Positions 23,001 through 33,582 of a DNA stretch of 64,000 bases are shown piece after piece (position 1 is the first letter of the stretch; every line of letters begins with the position of its first letter). Origin of the DNA: Arenicola marina (lineage: Eukaryota > Annelida > Polychaeta > Arenicolidae); contig CAXHSH010000379.1 of NCBI GenBank assembly GCA_964019135.1, positions 434,001-498,000 on the forward strand, written 5' to 3'. The notes under the pieces are model-generated. The model was not told where the DNA came from, ran no database searches, and saw only the letters and a program-made list of their open reading frames with translations. A program made the translations under genes and the position numbers.

Positions 23001-23301
23001 TGTCGTTAAGTCTTATGTCGCATGTCGATTCTAAGAAAACCCTAATGTCGCGTTGTCGATTTTAAAAATCGCCGTGTCGCCGTGTCGAAAAAGCCCCTCT
23101 GGGGCCCTAACTTACCTCGGCAATGTCTTTCATCAGAGGCGGAAAAACATATATGTCACTCTTGCCGTGACCGGTGGGCAGAACGCAAAAGACATCTTGC
23201 CCGTCAAAGGCGCGTTGTATGGCAGTAACCTGCTCCTGGTTGTGCTCATAAGGCAGGCTCAGCTCCTTTGCCACTTGCTCAATAAGACCTTGCGAAGACA
23301 T
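20071..23301 (-). CDS. RecQ-family DNA helicase, six exons
   Basis: Exons: 23,301-23,116; 22,015-21,877; 21,652-21,514; 21,351-21,184; 20,980-20,858; 20,560-20,071. All introns are GT-AG and the phases close to 414 aa. The 3'-5' helicase motifs are present in order: motif 0 Q22, motif I VLPTGHGKS (K47), Ia (SSLRILMRDQV), II DEAH (147-150), III (VVAGTAT) and IV (AVIFCHS). Motif V is STVAFGLGMQVDNLKYVIRW and VI is QEVGRCARNG (338-347). A cysteine-rich tail (CIRQAVLQAL...CCGASRCCSHCC) corresponds to the RecQ zinc-binding subdomain. The RQC winged helix and HRDC domain of cellular RecQ enzymes are absent. It likely unwinds DNA during transposition or replication of element A (inference). Exon 1 begins 113 bp from the inverted repeat. 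Confidence 0.88.
22140..22760. other. GC-tract-rich part of helicase intron 1
   Basis: No coding content is seen. A long C run (about 22,244-22,262) and C/G-rich tracts resemble the G/C tract block on the left side of element A (14.3-14.6 kb), though I could not align them. It may be an unrecognised repeat. Confidence 0.3.
22847..23108. mobile_element. 262-bp non-autonomous element in helicase intron 1
   Basis: Inverted ends AGGGCCCCTGAGGGG and CCCCTCTGGGGCCCT are flanked by AACTTA on both sides (22,841-22,846 and 23,109-23,114), a 6-bp target duplication. The body consists of seven or eight degenerate ~28-bp tandem units built on CATGTCGCGTGTCGATTTTAAG. It sits right after the splice donor GTAAGTT of helicase exon 1, so it is removed with the intron. 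Confidence 0.75.
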
Positions 23302-23413
23302 GACATCCGATTGGAAACCACGCGGTCATTGAACGTACACGGAACGGCCAACGCGCGAACCTCCAGTAGGCGGGTTCGTGGTGGCGCCGCCCTGGAGGCA
23401 TGTTGACAGAGAG

Positions 23414-23568
23414 CCATCATGGCTGATCGCGAGAGAAGTGAAATTGCGCGTTCGTGAAAATGTTGATTTATGGAGTTATCTTGCCTGAATGAGTGCGACT
23501 CTTGTGTGCCCACGCTTTGATTTATATCAAGGAAGAAATATGTGATTTCAAAATACGGCTGACAAGTG
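23414..23568 (-). repeat. inner part of the right inverted repeat of element A
   Basis: These 155 bp are the exact reverse complement of 13,606-13,760 by eye. The match stops abruptly at 23,568 because element B is inserted here; it resumes at 33,420. Confidence 0.9.
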
Positions 23569-23658
23569 CCCAGCTAGCAATGCATTATCGGCCCTACGTT
23601 GGCGTAACGTTGGCAGACATACCGTGCGTGTGCCAACGTCGAAACAATGTAACGCCGA

Positions 23659-24220
23659 CTAAAGTCAAAGTCATAAATGCCGTAGACTCACGTTTCGGCC
23701 CATATTTTCCGCGAATTTGGCGCGATCGCTCTAAAAATCACTGACCTGACAAAGCAACCCTGTGCAATTTTAATGATACCAAACTTACGTGTGTACTGTG
23801 AGCTTATCCTTTTTTAAGACACAAACAATATTTCTCCATGCTGACACTCCATTGGCAGCAGACACTTTGTGACAAATAGACTAAATCACAGACAATGGAA
23901 GGCTCTATAGTTGCCATGGCGCGCGTGGCTGGTGCAAATATAGCTCAGAGCACGTTCGGCGTCATGGCAACTACGTCATTTTATGACGTGTGCTTTAGTA
24001 TGTTTACGAAACTGAGTTTCGTGCCAATGGAGTGTCAGCACGGAGAAATATTGTTTGTGTCTTAAAAAAGGATAACCTTGCAGTACGCACGTAAGTTTGG
24101 TATCATTAAAATTGCACAGGGTTGCTTTGTCAGGTCAGTGATTTTTAGAGCGATCGCGCAAAATTCGCGGAAAATATGGGCCGAAACGTGAGTCTACGGC
24201 ATTTATGACTTTGACTTTAG
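23659..24220. mobile_element. 562-bp foldback element inside element B
   Basis: Two 199-bp arms (23,659-23,857 and 24,022-24,220) are inverted copies with only a few mismatches, around a 164-bp centre. The centre has a smaller inverted pair of its own (TAGTTGCCATG and CATGGCAACTA). The ends CTAAAGTCAAAG and CTTTGACTTTAG allow a TA target duplication, as in mariner-type MITEs, but the flanks do not prove it. Confidence 0.8.
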
Positions 24221-25396
24221 TACACGCGCTCGGTATCCAACCGTTGGTGCGAACACATTGGATTATAGTTGTTTCGTGGTCTGCATGCGCTCATGCCCTA
24301 CGTACCACACACAGCGCCATCTAGTGAGTGGATCGACCACGTGAGTTTGTCCGGCAGACATTTTTAGGAGAGCACCTGTCTGCTTAAAATTATCGGGACG
24401 ATTTCCGGGAAATTTGCTAGTTTGAATGAGTATGTCGCTTTATAGCCATGTCATATGCGATTCCTAATAGTTTTAGAATTGTCATATCATGTTGTGCACT
24501 GATTCTGATGATACCTGTGACTGTGGTTGTGTGAAAAAAATAAGAGTCAAGTGAACTCGACACTCGGCGTGGTCTTGCCTAGCCTGAATGTTCAGACGTT
24601 AGCCTACCGTTTGACAGTCTGATGATTACTGTAACAGTGTAAGTGTCAGGACTGTAATGTCTGAACTTTCACTCTAGGTCTTGCCACTCTAGTCTCTACA
24701 TCTCTTGCCGAGTCTTGGTTGATTTTACATTTTAAATTAACGATCTACAATATTGATTTTTTTTTATCTCATCAACGTTTTTGATGATGTCATCTTAATA
24801 ATGTATACAGTTGTGGAAGCCTCTTTGAAGCTCTGCCGCCTTATAAAGTGCTGTCTTGTTGCGGTTAAACCAGTTTCATAAGTTTACTACAGACATAACT
24901 TTGTAAGCCCAAACTTGATGATGTCAAGCCAAAGTTTTGACATATTTTATAATTTGTTACATGCCATGGTTTTGTTTGGGTTAATAACTGTATATGTTTT
25001 ACATTTTTAGCTGTCTGTATTATCAGTCATAGCAAACAGCCCAAACTTAAAATGTGTATGAACAGAGTTAAAAGCTAGGTTTGTCAAAAAATAGGACCTT
25101 TACTCCCAGCATCCACCATATGGTGATCAAGGTAATCTGGTAATTGTTCTGTTGGATCTGCATTCCCTTCCCCTTCATGATCTGTCAAGCCTTTTGATCA
25201 GATGATAGATATTTCTATGGTAAATATGTCACAGTAATGATCAGATGAATATTGAATTATGAGGTCCAGATATTTTAGAAGTACTAGAGATATATCATAT
25301 TAGTTAGGCTACTGCATGATCAGTTAAAATCAAAACTGTGTATATCTAGTTATAGAAGAAAATATTGCATTATTTCTTTTTTTACAGTCAGTTACA
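24221..25396. other. 5' flank of the element B transposase gene
   Basis: No coding content is seen. TTTTTTTACAG at about 25,378-25,387, ten bases before the start codon, is a good splice acceptor, so a 5' untranslated exon may lie in this stretch. Confidence 0.4.
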
Positions 25397-27441
25397 ATGG
25401 CAAACTCTCAGGGTTATTCTTACTGGTCTAAGAGAAGGCGGGTACAAACAAATGTCGCCAATAGCGTAGAGATTATTCAAAATCATAGTGTACCCCATAT
25501 TATATCCTCTTGTGTGGTATCACATAGCTTTGGAAATGAAAGACAACCCTGTGATGCTGCAATAAATATCCAGCCAAGAGCTGATAATGATATCCAAGGC
25601 GAAAATGAGGATTCAGAATTTGAAAGGGAGGAAGCCTGTCAAATAAATCCAGAAACTGAAGAGAATAATTGGAGGGCTGATCATGCTGATGAAGACAGTG
25701 AATCAGATGATGAGCTTTTTGATTTTGAACTGAGAGAAGAACTTAAGGAATGGGCTTGCAAATTTTCCATTTCTTTAGTCGCTACTTCTAGTTTATTAGA
25801 AATCTTGAAAGCTTACTTTCCAGACTTGCCAAAAGATGCAAGAACTCTTCTTGGCACTGCACAAGCATGTCATATAAGAGAAACTGCTGGAGGATTATAT
25901 CACCATGTAGGCATTGCAAAAGCAGTTGTTTCATACCTGGACTCAATGAGTGATTTAATTCCTCAACATGTGGAAAAGTTTTCGCTTCAGATAAACATTG
26001 ATGGCCTTCCTCTTTTTAAAAGCTCCAATTCTCAATTTTGGCCTATCCTTGGTCTCATTGAGGAGTTGCCTGAAAGGCAGCCTTTCCTGATCGGTATATA
26101 TTATGGAACGTCTAAGCCTACTTCAGTTGATGGCTTTGTACAAGAATTTGTGGATGAGATGTTACTTCTGGAAGAAAATGGTATCCGATACAATAATGTA
26201 CAGTATCAGTTAGCTATTTCAGCATTTGTTTGCGATGCTCCAGCACGTGCATTTATTAAAAGAGTAAAAGGTCACTCCGGTTATTCCGGATGTGAGAAGT
26301 GTCACCAGTCTGGGGTTCATACTGGAACAAAAATGACGTTTCCTGAAGTTAATGCAGCTAGTAGAACTGATATTCAGTTTGACGAACTCTCTGATCATGA
26401 CCATCATTTAGGCCTTTCACCCCTTTCGCAACTGTCTGTTGGAATGGTCACCCAGTTCCCACTGGACTACATGCATCTGGTATGCCTAGGTGTGACACGA
26501 AGACTGATCCTCTTGTGGATGAAAGGATCCTTGGCCTTCAGGATAGGAAATCGACTTGTGAATGAGATCAGTGAAAAATTACTTGCATTTGTCGGTCATG
26601 TTCCAAGGGAATTTGCTCGGAAACCTAGGAGCTTTCATGAAATAAGCAGATGGAAAGCTAGTGAACTCCGGCAATTCTTGTTGTACACTGGTCCTGTTGC
26701 CCTGAAGGGTTCTCTGTCTGAAGAGTTGTATAATAATTTTCTCCTACTCATGTGTGGCATATCACTTCTGTTGAGTCCCACTCTATGTGTTGTTTATACT
26801 GATTATGCTAATGATCTCTTGATTGCATTTGTCACTCATTTTTCAGCATTATATGGTGGAGATAATGTGGTGTACAATATTCATAATCTTGTACATTTGG
26901 CAGCAGATGCCAAAAAATATGGCTCTTTGGACAACATCTCAAGTTTTCCCTTTGAAAATTATCTTGGAATGTTGAAAAAACCATTCGAAAACCACAGCAG
27001 GCAATTCAGCAAGTAGTCAGGCGACTATCAGAAGGGAAACAGTTTAGGGCCAAAAAGAAACCGCGAACTGTAGGTCGTTTACATATCAGTGGCCCTTTAA
27101 TCAATGGTTTAAATGCCTGTAATCAGTATAGGTCCATAATGGTTCACGATTTCTACATATCATCTAAAAATGGTGATAACTGTGTAGGTGTTGGATCTGA
27201 TATCTTCCTAGTCAGAAATATTATTTCTCAGAATCATGCTTATCATCTTGTTGCAAATAAGGTTACAAGAAAAGAAGATTTTTTTCTTTACCCTTGTCAT
27301 TCTGGGTTACTGGGTATCTATACTATTCTTGACATATCTGAGAACATGCAACTTGTGTCACTAGATGATGTTTGTAAAAAGTACACATTGCTACCATATG
27401 GACGTTTGCATGTGGCAGTTCCTCTCTTGCATACACGTTAA
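25397..27441 (+). CDS. CMC/EnSpm (CACTA)-like transposase, one frameshift
   Basis: The first frame (25,397-27,016) shows the RNase H-like core of animal CACTA-type transposases. D202 lies in INIDGLPLF, D280 in FVCDAPARAF, a zinc-binding pair in SGCEKCHQSG, DYMHLVCLGVTRR follows, and E520 lies in FPFENYLG. After that glutamate the frame is lost. From about 26,981 the expected reading (RKPQQAIQQVVRRLSEG) continues in another frame to a stop at 27,439-27,441. A one-base loss near 26,981 explains this. The C-terminal part (27,139 onward) is otherwise open. The protein would be about 680 aa. It would cut and join the CCCAG ends of element B. With this lesion the copy probably needs a helper, unless the change is a sequencing error. 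Confidence 0.8.
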
Positions 27442-27903
27442 CAGTGTAACTGCCTTAAAATGAAGCTTATATGTATGTGTCTGTTTATTGTTCAAATGTT
27501 GTCATGTGCATTGCCCTCCGATCACTCACTTGTATATCCTGGGGGCTTGTGTAGACCGTTTCAAATTACTTAACATATAGCATGTACATATGGTTGAAGT
27601 GTAATTAGCATTTCTGTGGGACCAGTAGACAATGTCTTGTATTTAACCCATGCGCCTGTATGATATTGTCACGGTCATTACAAGCCACAATTAACAGCCC
27701 AAATCAATCACTCAATTTATCAATACATATGTGACTGTTGTTTTCTCCTGTTTAACTGGAAGGCCCAGTAGGGACTTAATTAGTATGTGTGTGTTAATTG
27801 TCATCAAATCAGTGCATATCTGCAAGCGGCATGTACGTAACATATCAGCCTACCGGTATATATATATATATGTGGTTAGTATATCATCAATTGTAGATAA
27901 AAG

Positions 27904-30900
27904 ATGTTTCTGATTGTGGAATTTACTGAAACTAACGAAGTGGAAGTAGTACCTTCATGTTGGATGACGGACAGCAGTAGTTGTTGCTGGCCCTCACTGC
28001 GGTCTGCATGGCGGATCGCTAAACTTGTACAAAATCAGGCTCCAGTGACAGAGGGATGGAAAGCTTACCCTGTTCGAGTTTTACACACAGCAGGTGAGTA
28101 GCGTTTCTGCAACCTATATTCTTAAGCATATTCTAGCTATATATGTTAGTAGAACTTATTTATCTCTTTGCATGAGATTGTAACTGACATAATCGACAAG
28201 TATATGTGACGTACCGGCATTTGCTTAATCTCTGATATATAATCATAGCGGTTGTTAATTAAGTACACGGTTTGCATATATAAAACAAGGATTAATATCA
28301 TGTAAGTTTAGTTGTTATTGCTATATCCAGTTTTTGTTATATTATGATCGATCGATTCACTATATTACAGATAGTTTTGAAGTGGCCGGAAGAAAACTAA
28401 AACTTGCTGAAGAGCAATCAGATCTTCAGACAGATGTCGATGATGACAGCACTCTGATGCAGTCGAAGAGGAGGGTCATTAGGTATGTTTATTGTAATCA
28501 TATGATATATTATAATAGTCTTCAATTGTCGACAGTGCTTCGCCTTCTTTGCTCACCCCTCATGATTGGGCTGATGATGGCACATGTAACTAGTCTTTAG
28601 GCTAATCAATTTTGTTTACAAGCGCATGATCTATTTTTAGGCCGAAGCGCCTTCTGTCTGAAGAGTCCGACAGCGGTGAAAACTGCGCACCTATCGGCTG
28701 CCCAGATATTTCACCGCCTTATGGAAGTGAAGTTGGCCCGCTGGTTTCACGCACACCACAGGCGGCGCCAGCAGCAAGTTTTGCATCTTCACAGAAGAAA
28801 CAACGAGTAATAACGCTATCGTCCGGACCCCCTAGTTGCCCAAAGGTGCCTCTGCCGTATGGGCAAGAAGCTCCCGTGCCCGCGTCGGGATCACGTAGAG
28901 CGGCCTGGGAGCCTGAGTCCTCCATCAGCTCTGCTGCGTCGCAGAAAAACCAACAACGAACGCCAGTGGCCGAACTAAGTGATTTCATAGGTATGTAGAT
29001 TACATTACTGACAGATTGATTCAAGTACCTTATTCAATTTATTGATATAATTGCTATAGCTACCAAGCGATATGCCAGTGGATTGTAGTACAATGATTTC
29101 CATATACTCCTAACATTAACCCTTAATTGATTGTCATTGTTATGTAGGAAAGCGTTTGTGAATCTTAATGTTTACATGCTCTCATCTACGTACGTGCTGT
29201 TGTGTGATAATTTTACTGCAATGAAATTTTGCCAGATATTGACATTGCCTGTCTTAAAGTGGTCGTGCATGAAAGCCAATGCAAGCTGAATTCGGGTTAC
29301 GAAATATGTTCCTGTCAGTAGAATATCCTATAATGTTCATTTCCATTATCCTATAAAATCGATTTTTATATCTACGCCATATCTAGCCTTGAAACATTAA
29401 AATTCCCTTAACGAATAACCTACCAACGAAATTGTATTTGAAATCTCGAATTGTTTTTTTTACTACAAGATATTTTAAGTAATCTCAACTTTTTGTCACT
29501 TCCTTCATGTGCCATAGTCAAACGCTACTAACCTTGGTAAAGCCAATATTTGGATGATAGTGCAGGCTACATGTGATGAAACTTTAGATTCAAAAGTAAG
29601 ATTTATTGACTTTTTGTAATTTCATTATCAAGATGTCCGACCATTAACTCCGGCGACAACACAGACCGGCTCGTTACATGCTGTTAGCGGACCCCAAGCC
29701 ATGCAACCGAGGACCATGCTGGCTCGGCTCAGGGCAGCTGCGGGTATGTACACAATTGTTGGGTCACTAGAAGAAATATTTTAGTTTCACGAGTCGAGAA
29801 GCAACGAAATAGCTTGTAATTGAATCGAATACGGCGATAATACTCGATTCGAACAAGCTGCATGTCGTCCACTTCACCTCACAAGACTGCCATACATAAA
29901 GGACATTGCAAGAGCAGAAATTGTGGCCGTAGCATGTGATTCAGTAGGATATAAACTCATCATTCCGTGTCTCATGTCCATGTCACCTCTGGGGCAGTTA
30001 CAATGAAAAGGGCTTGATTTCAAACTGGCCCACGAAAAAATCGAACAAAAGCTGGCTGAATTGAAGAAGTAGGAATTAGTAAAAGTAGTGATTAACTCTA
30101 ATAAATGCTGTTGGTTAGTAACGTGGACACTGCTTTTATGTTGTCATTCCCTATTTCCGCATATTAAAGATTGTGTGCATAAAATTTGTATGCTTAAAAT
30201 AGACCAGAGAAGGTAAAAATTGTCCTTGAAAACTCCTTGAATTTTTTTAGTGCTTGCCTTAAAAAGGCTTGAATTTGATGGAACCTTGCTTGTATGAACC
30301 CTGATGTCACCTCTGCCCTGACAATATATGCGATTAAATTACTCATCGTTTATTCTTACAGTGACCGAATACGAAATCGCTCTTCTCCATATTATGGAGC
30401 GCGTCCAGCAGCAGCAACAGCATAACGGGGCCATGTTAGCCCAGATAAGCCAGCTGCTGAACATGACAAACGCGCCAACGCCTCTGCCAACTGGAATATC
30501 CTTTCCAGTTGGCACTATGGAAGAGCTGCGTGCCCTTGACGCACTCCTTGCCGACGAGAACATGGTGCGACAAACGGTGAGCTGCATAGGGGTGTCATGA
30601 ACTAGAAGCGATAAGATTGTAGCCAGTTTATTTAACTTTGGATCAACTGGAACGTATTGTGCCTACTTGGGACCTCCTTTCAATTCCAACTCAGCCTGGG
30701 GCATATTATATGAACTCGTTGTAAATGAAATATGATGTATCACTGCGCTGCCCCTACCTGCATCTTTCTGAATTCTATACACATGACGACTCCTATCGAT
30801 TACGCTTAACGAAAGCGATACATTTATTATTAAAAGAATGGGCAGTTGCTGGAGAGCGTGCATGATCACATGCAATTAGAAAATGCAAATGCAGATCTTC

Positions 30901-31802
30901 ACATGTTTGATTAACGGCAATAAATAACTTACTTTAAAACAACAGCAATATCTTGACAAGTTTAGTCAGTACTGCAAAAGTCATTTGTACATGTTTTTTT
31001 ACAAATAAGGTGGTCCCCCCGGTACTTGGTGGTTTGTGCTATTGTTGATGTACATTAATTTCCACTTCCAGGTCCGGAGCCTTTCTTTCGTGGGTGGACC
31101 TTCTGTTGATAAAACAGTGAGGCGCCTAATGTCTCACATTCTCAGCAACGGGGTCGGGAAGCAAATGAACTGGAAAGGGAAGGGGCCGAAGGAACCCTTT
31201 TCATCTCTCAATCTTCGCCATGTGATATATGGTAATATATAAATATAACATACACATATATATGGTATATGCCGAAAGCAACCTTGCGATTAAGTTTAGT
31301 TTTTCGCTCGCATGTTGGTCAGTTGGGTGTTGATAGTTGATGAACTTTACCCAGAGAAAAGAAAAATGGCTCTTGTTCCATTATATGTAATCGGAAAGCA
31401 AGTATGTCATTACTTTGTTTCATCATTTGATATTGATGGCACATGACGGGAGTGACATAAGTTTGATATTGCTATGGTTTATAATATCTTTTAGTATAAG
31501 TAATTTTTCGCTATCTCAAATTCAAGTTCGTTGATATGTAATAATGTCAAAAGAATTGATTTTTTTTCATAATGTATAAATGAAACACCACGAACCAATT
31601 AACAACGCATTATCAAGCACTGAATTTGTATTGTTGTTTGTCGGCACATTCAGGAGCAACCCGTAGCAACCCCTCGACAAGCCGGGCAACGAACGCAGAG
31701 ATCGAGGAAGTTGTGAAAAAGTGGCTTCGTTTTGCTGGCGACAGGGACGGTGGGAGACGGCAGCGGGATGAGACGAGGCGTCACACACAGCAAGATGCAT
31801 AA
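27904..31802 (+). CDS. DUF4806-like accessory protein of element B, seven exons
   Basis: Exons: 27,904-28,093; 28,371-28,482; 28,641-28,990; 29,633-29,743; 30,362-30,576; 31,072-31,231; 31,654-31,802. All introns are GT-AG and the phases close to 428 aa with no stop. It opens with MFLIVEFTETNEVEVVPSCW, a common start in this family. A basic, Ser/Pro-rich middle follows (RPKRLLSEE, SSQKKQRVITLSS). The C-terminal DUF4806-like domain spans the last three exons (FPVGTMEELRALDALLADEN, LSFVGGPSVDKTVRRLM, FSSLNLRHVIYGATR, AEIEEVVKKWLRFAGDR). DUF4806 genes often accompany CACTA-like elements in invertebrates, as far as I recall. The role (end binding or regulation) is unknown. It is intact although the neighbouring transposase is frameshifted. 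Confidence 0.75.
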
Positions 31803-32041
31803 TGTATGGAGCCATATATACAGCGCCCCCCCCCCCCCCTATCCAGCTTCGTTTTGCTGGCGACAGGGACGGTGGGAGACGGCAGCGGGATGAGACGAGG
31901 CGTCACACACAGCAAGATGCATAATGTATGGAGCCATATATACAGCCCCCCCCCCTATCCAGCTTCGTTTTGCTGGCGACAGGGACGGTGGGAGATGGCA
32001 GCGGGATGAGACGAGGCGTCACACACAGCAAGATGCATAAT
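31724..32041 (+). repeat. triplicated tail of the accessory gene's last exon
   Basis: Copies start at 31,724, 31,846 and 31,962 (periods 122 and 116 bp). Each begins GCTTCGTTTTGCTGG and includes the last ~26 codons, the stop and a C-run that differs in length between copies. The second and third copies lie in the 3' untranslated region and keep the coding sequence nearly unchanged, which suggests a recent duplication. Confidence 0.85.
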
Positions 32042-33090
32042 GTGTTACTGACACGGCACAATATCTTGCTAGTTGTGGCCTAAACAGGAATTATGTAGTT
32101 ACTCTGTTACTTAGGGAATTGCTTGCTTGACGTACCCTTGTATTTCACAAGTACCGTTTAAAGCTTTGTGACAATTGTACTGAAGCCTACTTTACTTAAG
32201 CGTGTTTGTTGCAGCTCAGGGAAAGCGTCGCCTGATGGCCGTGGGGCCTCCTGTTGTAACATGTTATATCTCATTAACCACAACAAATCATAATATGCAT
32301 TTCTATTACGTTTCTAGAAATGTTGTGGTGTTGTCAGATTGTTTAGACAACCGCCCAAAAAAAAACTCCCGTGCCGTACTATTGTTACGTGAAGAGATGG
32401 TGCACTTGCGCTACGACTTTGCGCTACGAAATTGCTGGAGTATATGTTAAACTAAATGAAGATCTACCAGCTATATTAATTAGAAACTAGGTACCTACTT
32501 TCTCAACTAGACCATTGTTTTATGACAAAGTATATTTGATCTTTCACTTGGTGCGAAGATTATTAGTTATCGGATGGGCTGTTCATATAGCCTCACTATG
32601 TAGCTTGTTTAATTAGATACTCATGAGGTCGTGTATCGCTTGAAATGTTAATGACATATCTGTGAGTAGATTGTTTTTGTCGGTAATCGGCAAATATCTA
32701 CTGGACCTGGGAGGAAAAACTTCGAACAAGGGATTTATTAACAAGGACATGTTTCTTGTTTTATCTGCCGCAAATGTTCGATACTATGAGACGATGTGGG
32801 ATTGGTAGAGTATCTGTTGAACTGAATGAAGGTCGATCTACCAGCGATGTTAAGAAGAAACTAGGTACCTGGTGTCCTGCATAACGTAGTGATTAAAATT
32901 ATGTAATCTGGAGTACAGTGCCGTCATCTGGTAATAATCGAGATACGATAACCTGCTTAGATAATTAATATAGCCAAATTGGTATTTTGTAACCATTATA
33001 ATTTGTATCTGCTGGGCTGGATAAAAGTCCTTGAGTTATTTTGAAATAAAATATGTTATGTTTCTTCAAGTGTTATACAGCAATGTCAAC
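32042..33090. other. 3' flank inside element B
   Basis: AT-rich DNA with no recognisable gene. An acceptor-like TTTGTTGCAG near 32,213 precedes a short open stretch, which I cannot support as an exon. Confidence 0.3.
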
Positions 33091-33419
33091 TTTGTTGAGA
33101 GTGTTATACTTGTAACGCTGGGCGCCACCATTATCCCATGACCCAAATGACGTTGGTTTATAGTTGGTGTCCGCGTTGACGCAACATCGCTAAACATGTT
33201 GGCGTTTGGTTGGCTAAACGTTAATGCGGCACCTGGAATATGGCTGTTTAGGTTGGGCCAACGGTGGCCCATCGTTAGTTGATGGTTGTGCACGCGACGT
33301 TGAAACAACCATTCACCGATGAGCAGAATGATGTCGGCCCTATGTCGGCGGCCAATGATGGGCCAACATTGCTTAACATGTTGGATCATGGTTGGCAAAT
33401 GGTTACCTTGCTATCTGGG
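33091..33419. repeat. subterminal repeat zone of element B
   Basis: Many short direct and inverted copies of GTTGGC, GGCCAAC and AACATGTTGG occur up to the terminal CTATCTGGG. A similar but shorter zone lies at 23,580-23,658. Arrays of this kind bind transposase in CACTA elements; here the role is inferred. Confidence 0.55.
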
Positions 33420-33574
33420 TGAGTGTTTTTGTCAAGATGGTGAAATAGGTTTCTTGAACAGGGAACAAGTGCGATGAGTTCAGACGTTACCATGTCGTAA
33501 GCTGAGTAACGTCTTTTCAGGCTAGAGGACATGAGACTGTTGTGTGTAGCAACAACTGTCTCATATGGGACTAG
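33420..33574 (-). repeat. outer part of the right inverted repeat of element A
   Basis: 33,422-33,497 is the reverse complement of 13,530-13,605 with one mismatch. The rest to 33,574 matches the outer left end more loosely and holds two stem-forming segments. It ends in CTAG next to TCTGGGTC. Confidence 0.85.
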
Positions 33575-33582
33575 TCTGGGTC

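Larger units (their letters stand above)
23569..33419 (+). mobile_element. element B: CMC/EnSpm-like DNA transposon inside element A
   Basis: The ends are CCCAGCTAGCAATG and, on the other strand, CCCAGATAGCAAGG. They are flanked by TG on both sides (23,567-23,568 and 33,420-33,421), which is a 2-bp target duplication. Removing B restores the intact inverted repeat of A, which proves the insertion and its limits. The subterminal regions are rich in GTTGGC/GCCAAC motifs, like the subterminal arrays of CACTA elements. B encodes a CACTA-like transposase and a DUF4806-like accessory protein, both on the plus strand. Length is 9,851 bp. Confidence 0.88.
12876..33574. mobile_element. element A: DUF6589-RecQ DNA transposon (possibly new superfamily)
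   Basis: The target duplication is TCTGGGT (7 bp) if the element starts and ends in CTAG, or TCTGGGTC (8 bp) otherwise. The copies are at 12,869-12,875/6 and 33,575-33,581/2 and interrupt the gypsy integrase region. The ends are inverted copies (CTAGYCCCATRTGA, then GTTGTTG...CAAC...CATGTCC). Further in, 13,530-13,760 matches the right side over 231 bp with one mismatch. The right copy is divided between 23,414-23,568 and 33,422-33,497 by insertion of element B. Without B, A is about 10.8 kb. It carries two intact convergent genes: a DUF6589/PHD protein (+) and a RecQ helicase (-). An 8-bp duplication recalls Zisupton-like (KDZ) elements, but the kinship is only a guess. Confidence 0.85.

Noticed and set aside
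33066-33398. A 110-aa minus-strand frame
   Set aside because: Lies in the subterminal repeat zone of element B, built of GTTGGC-type words.
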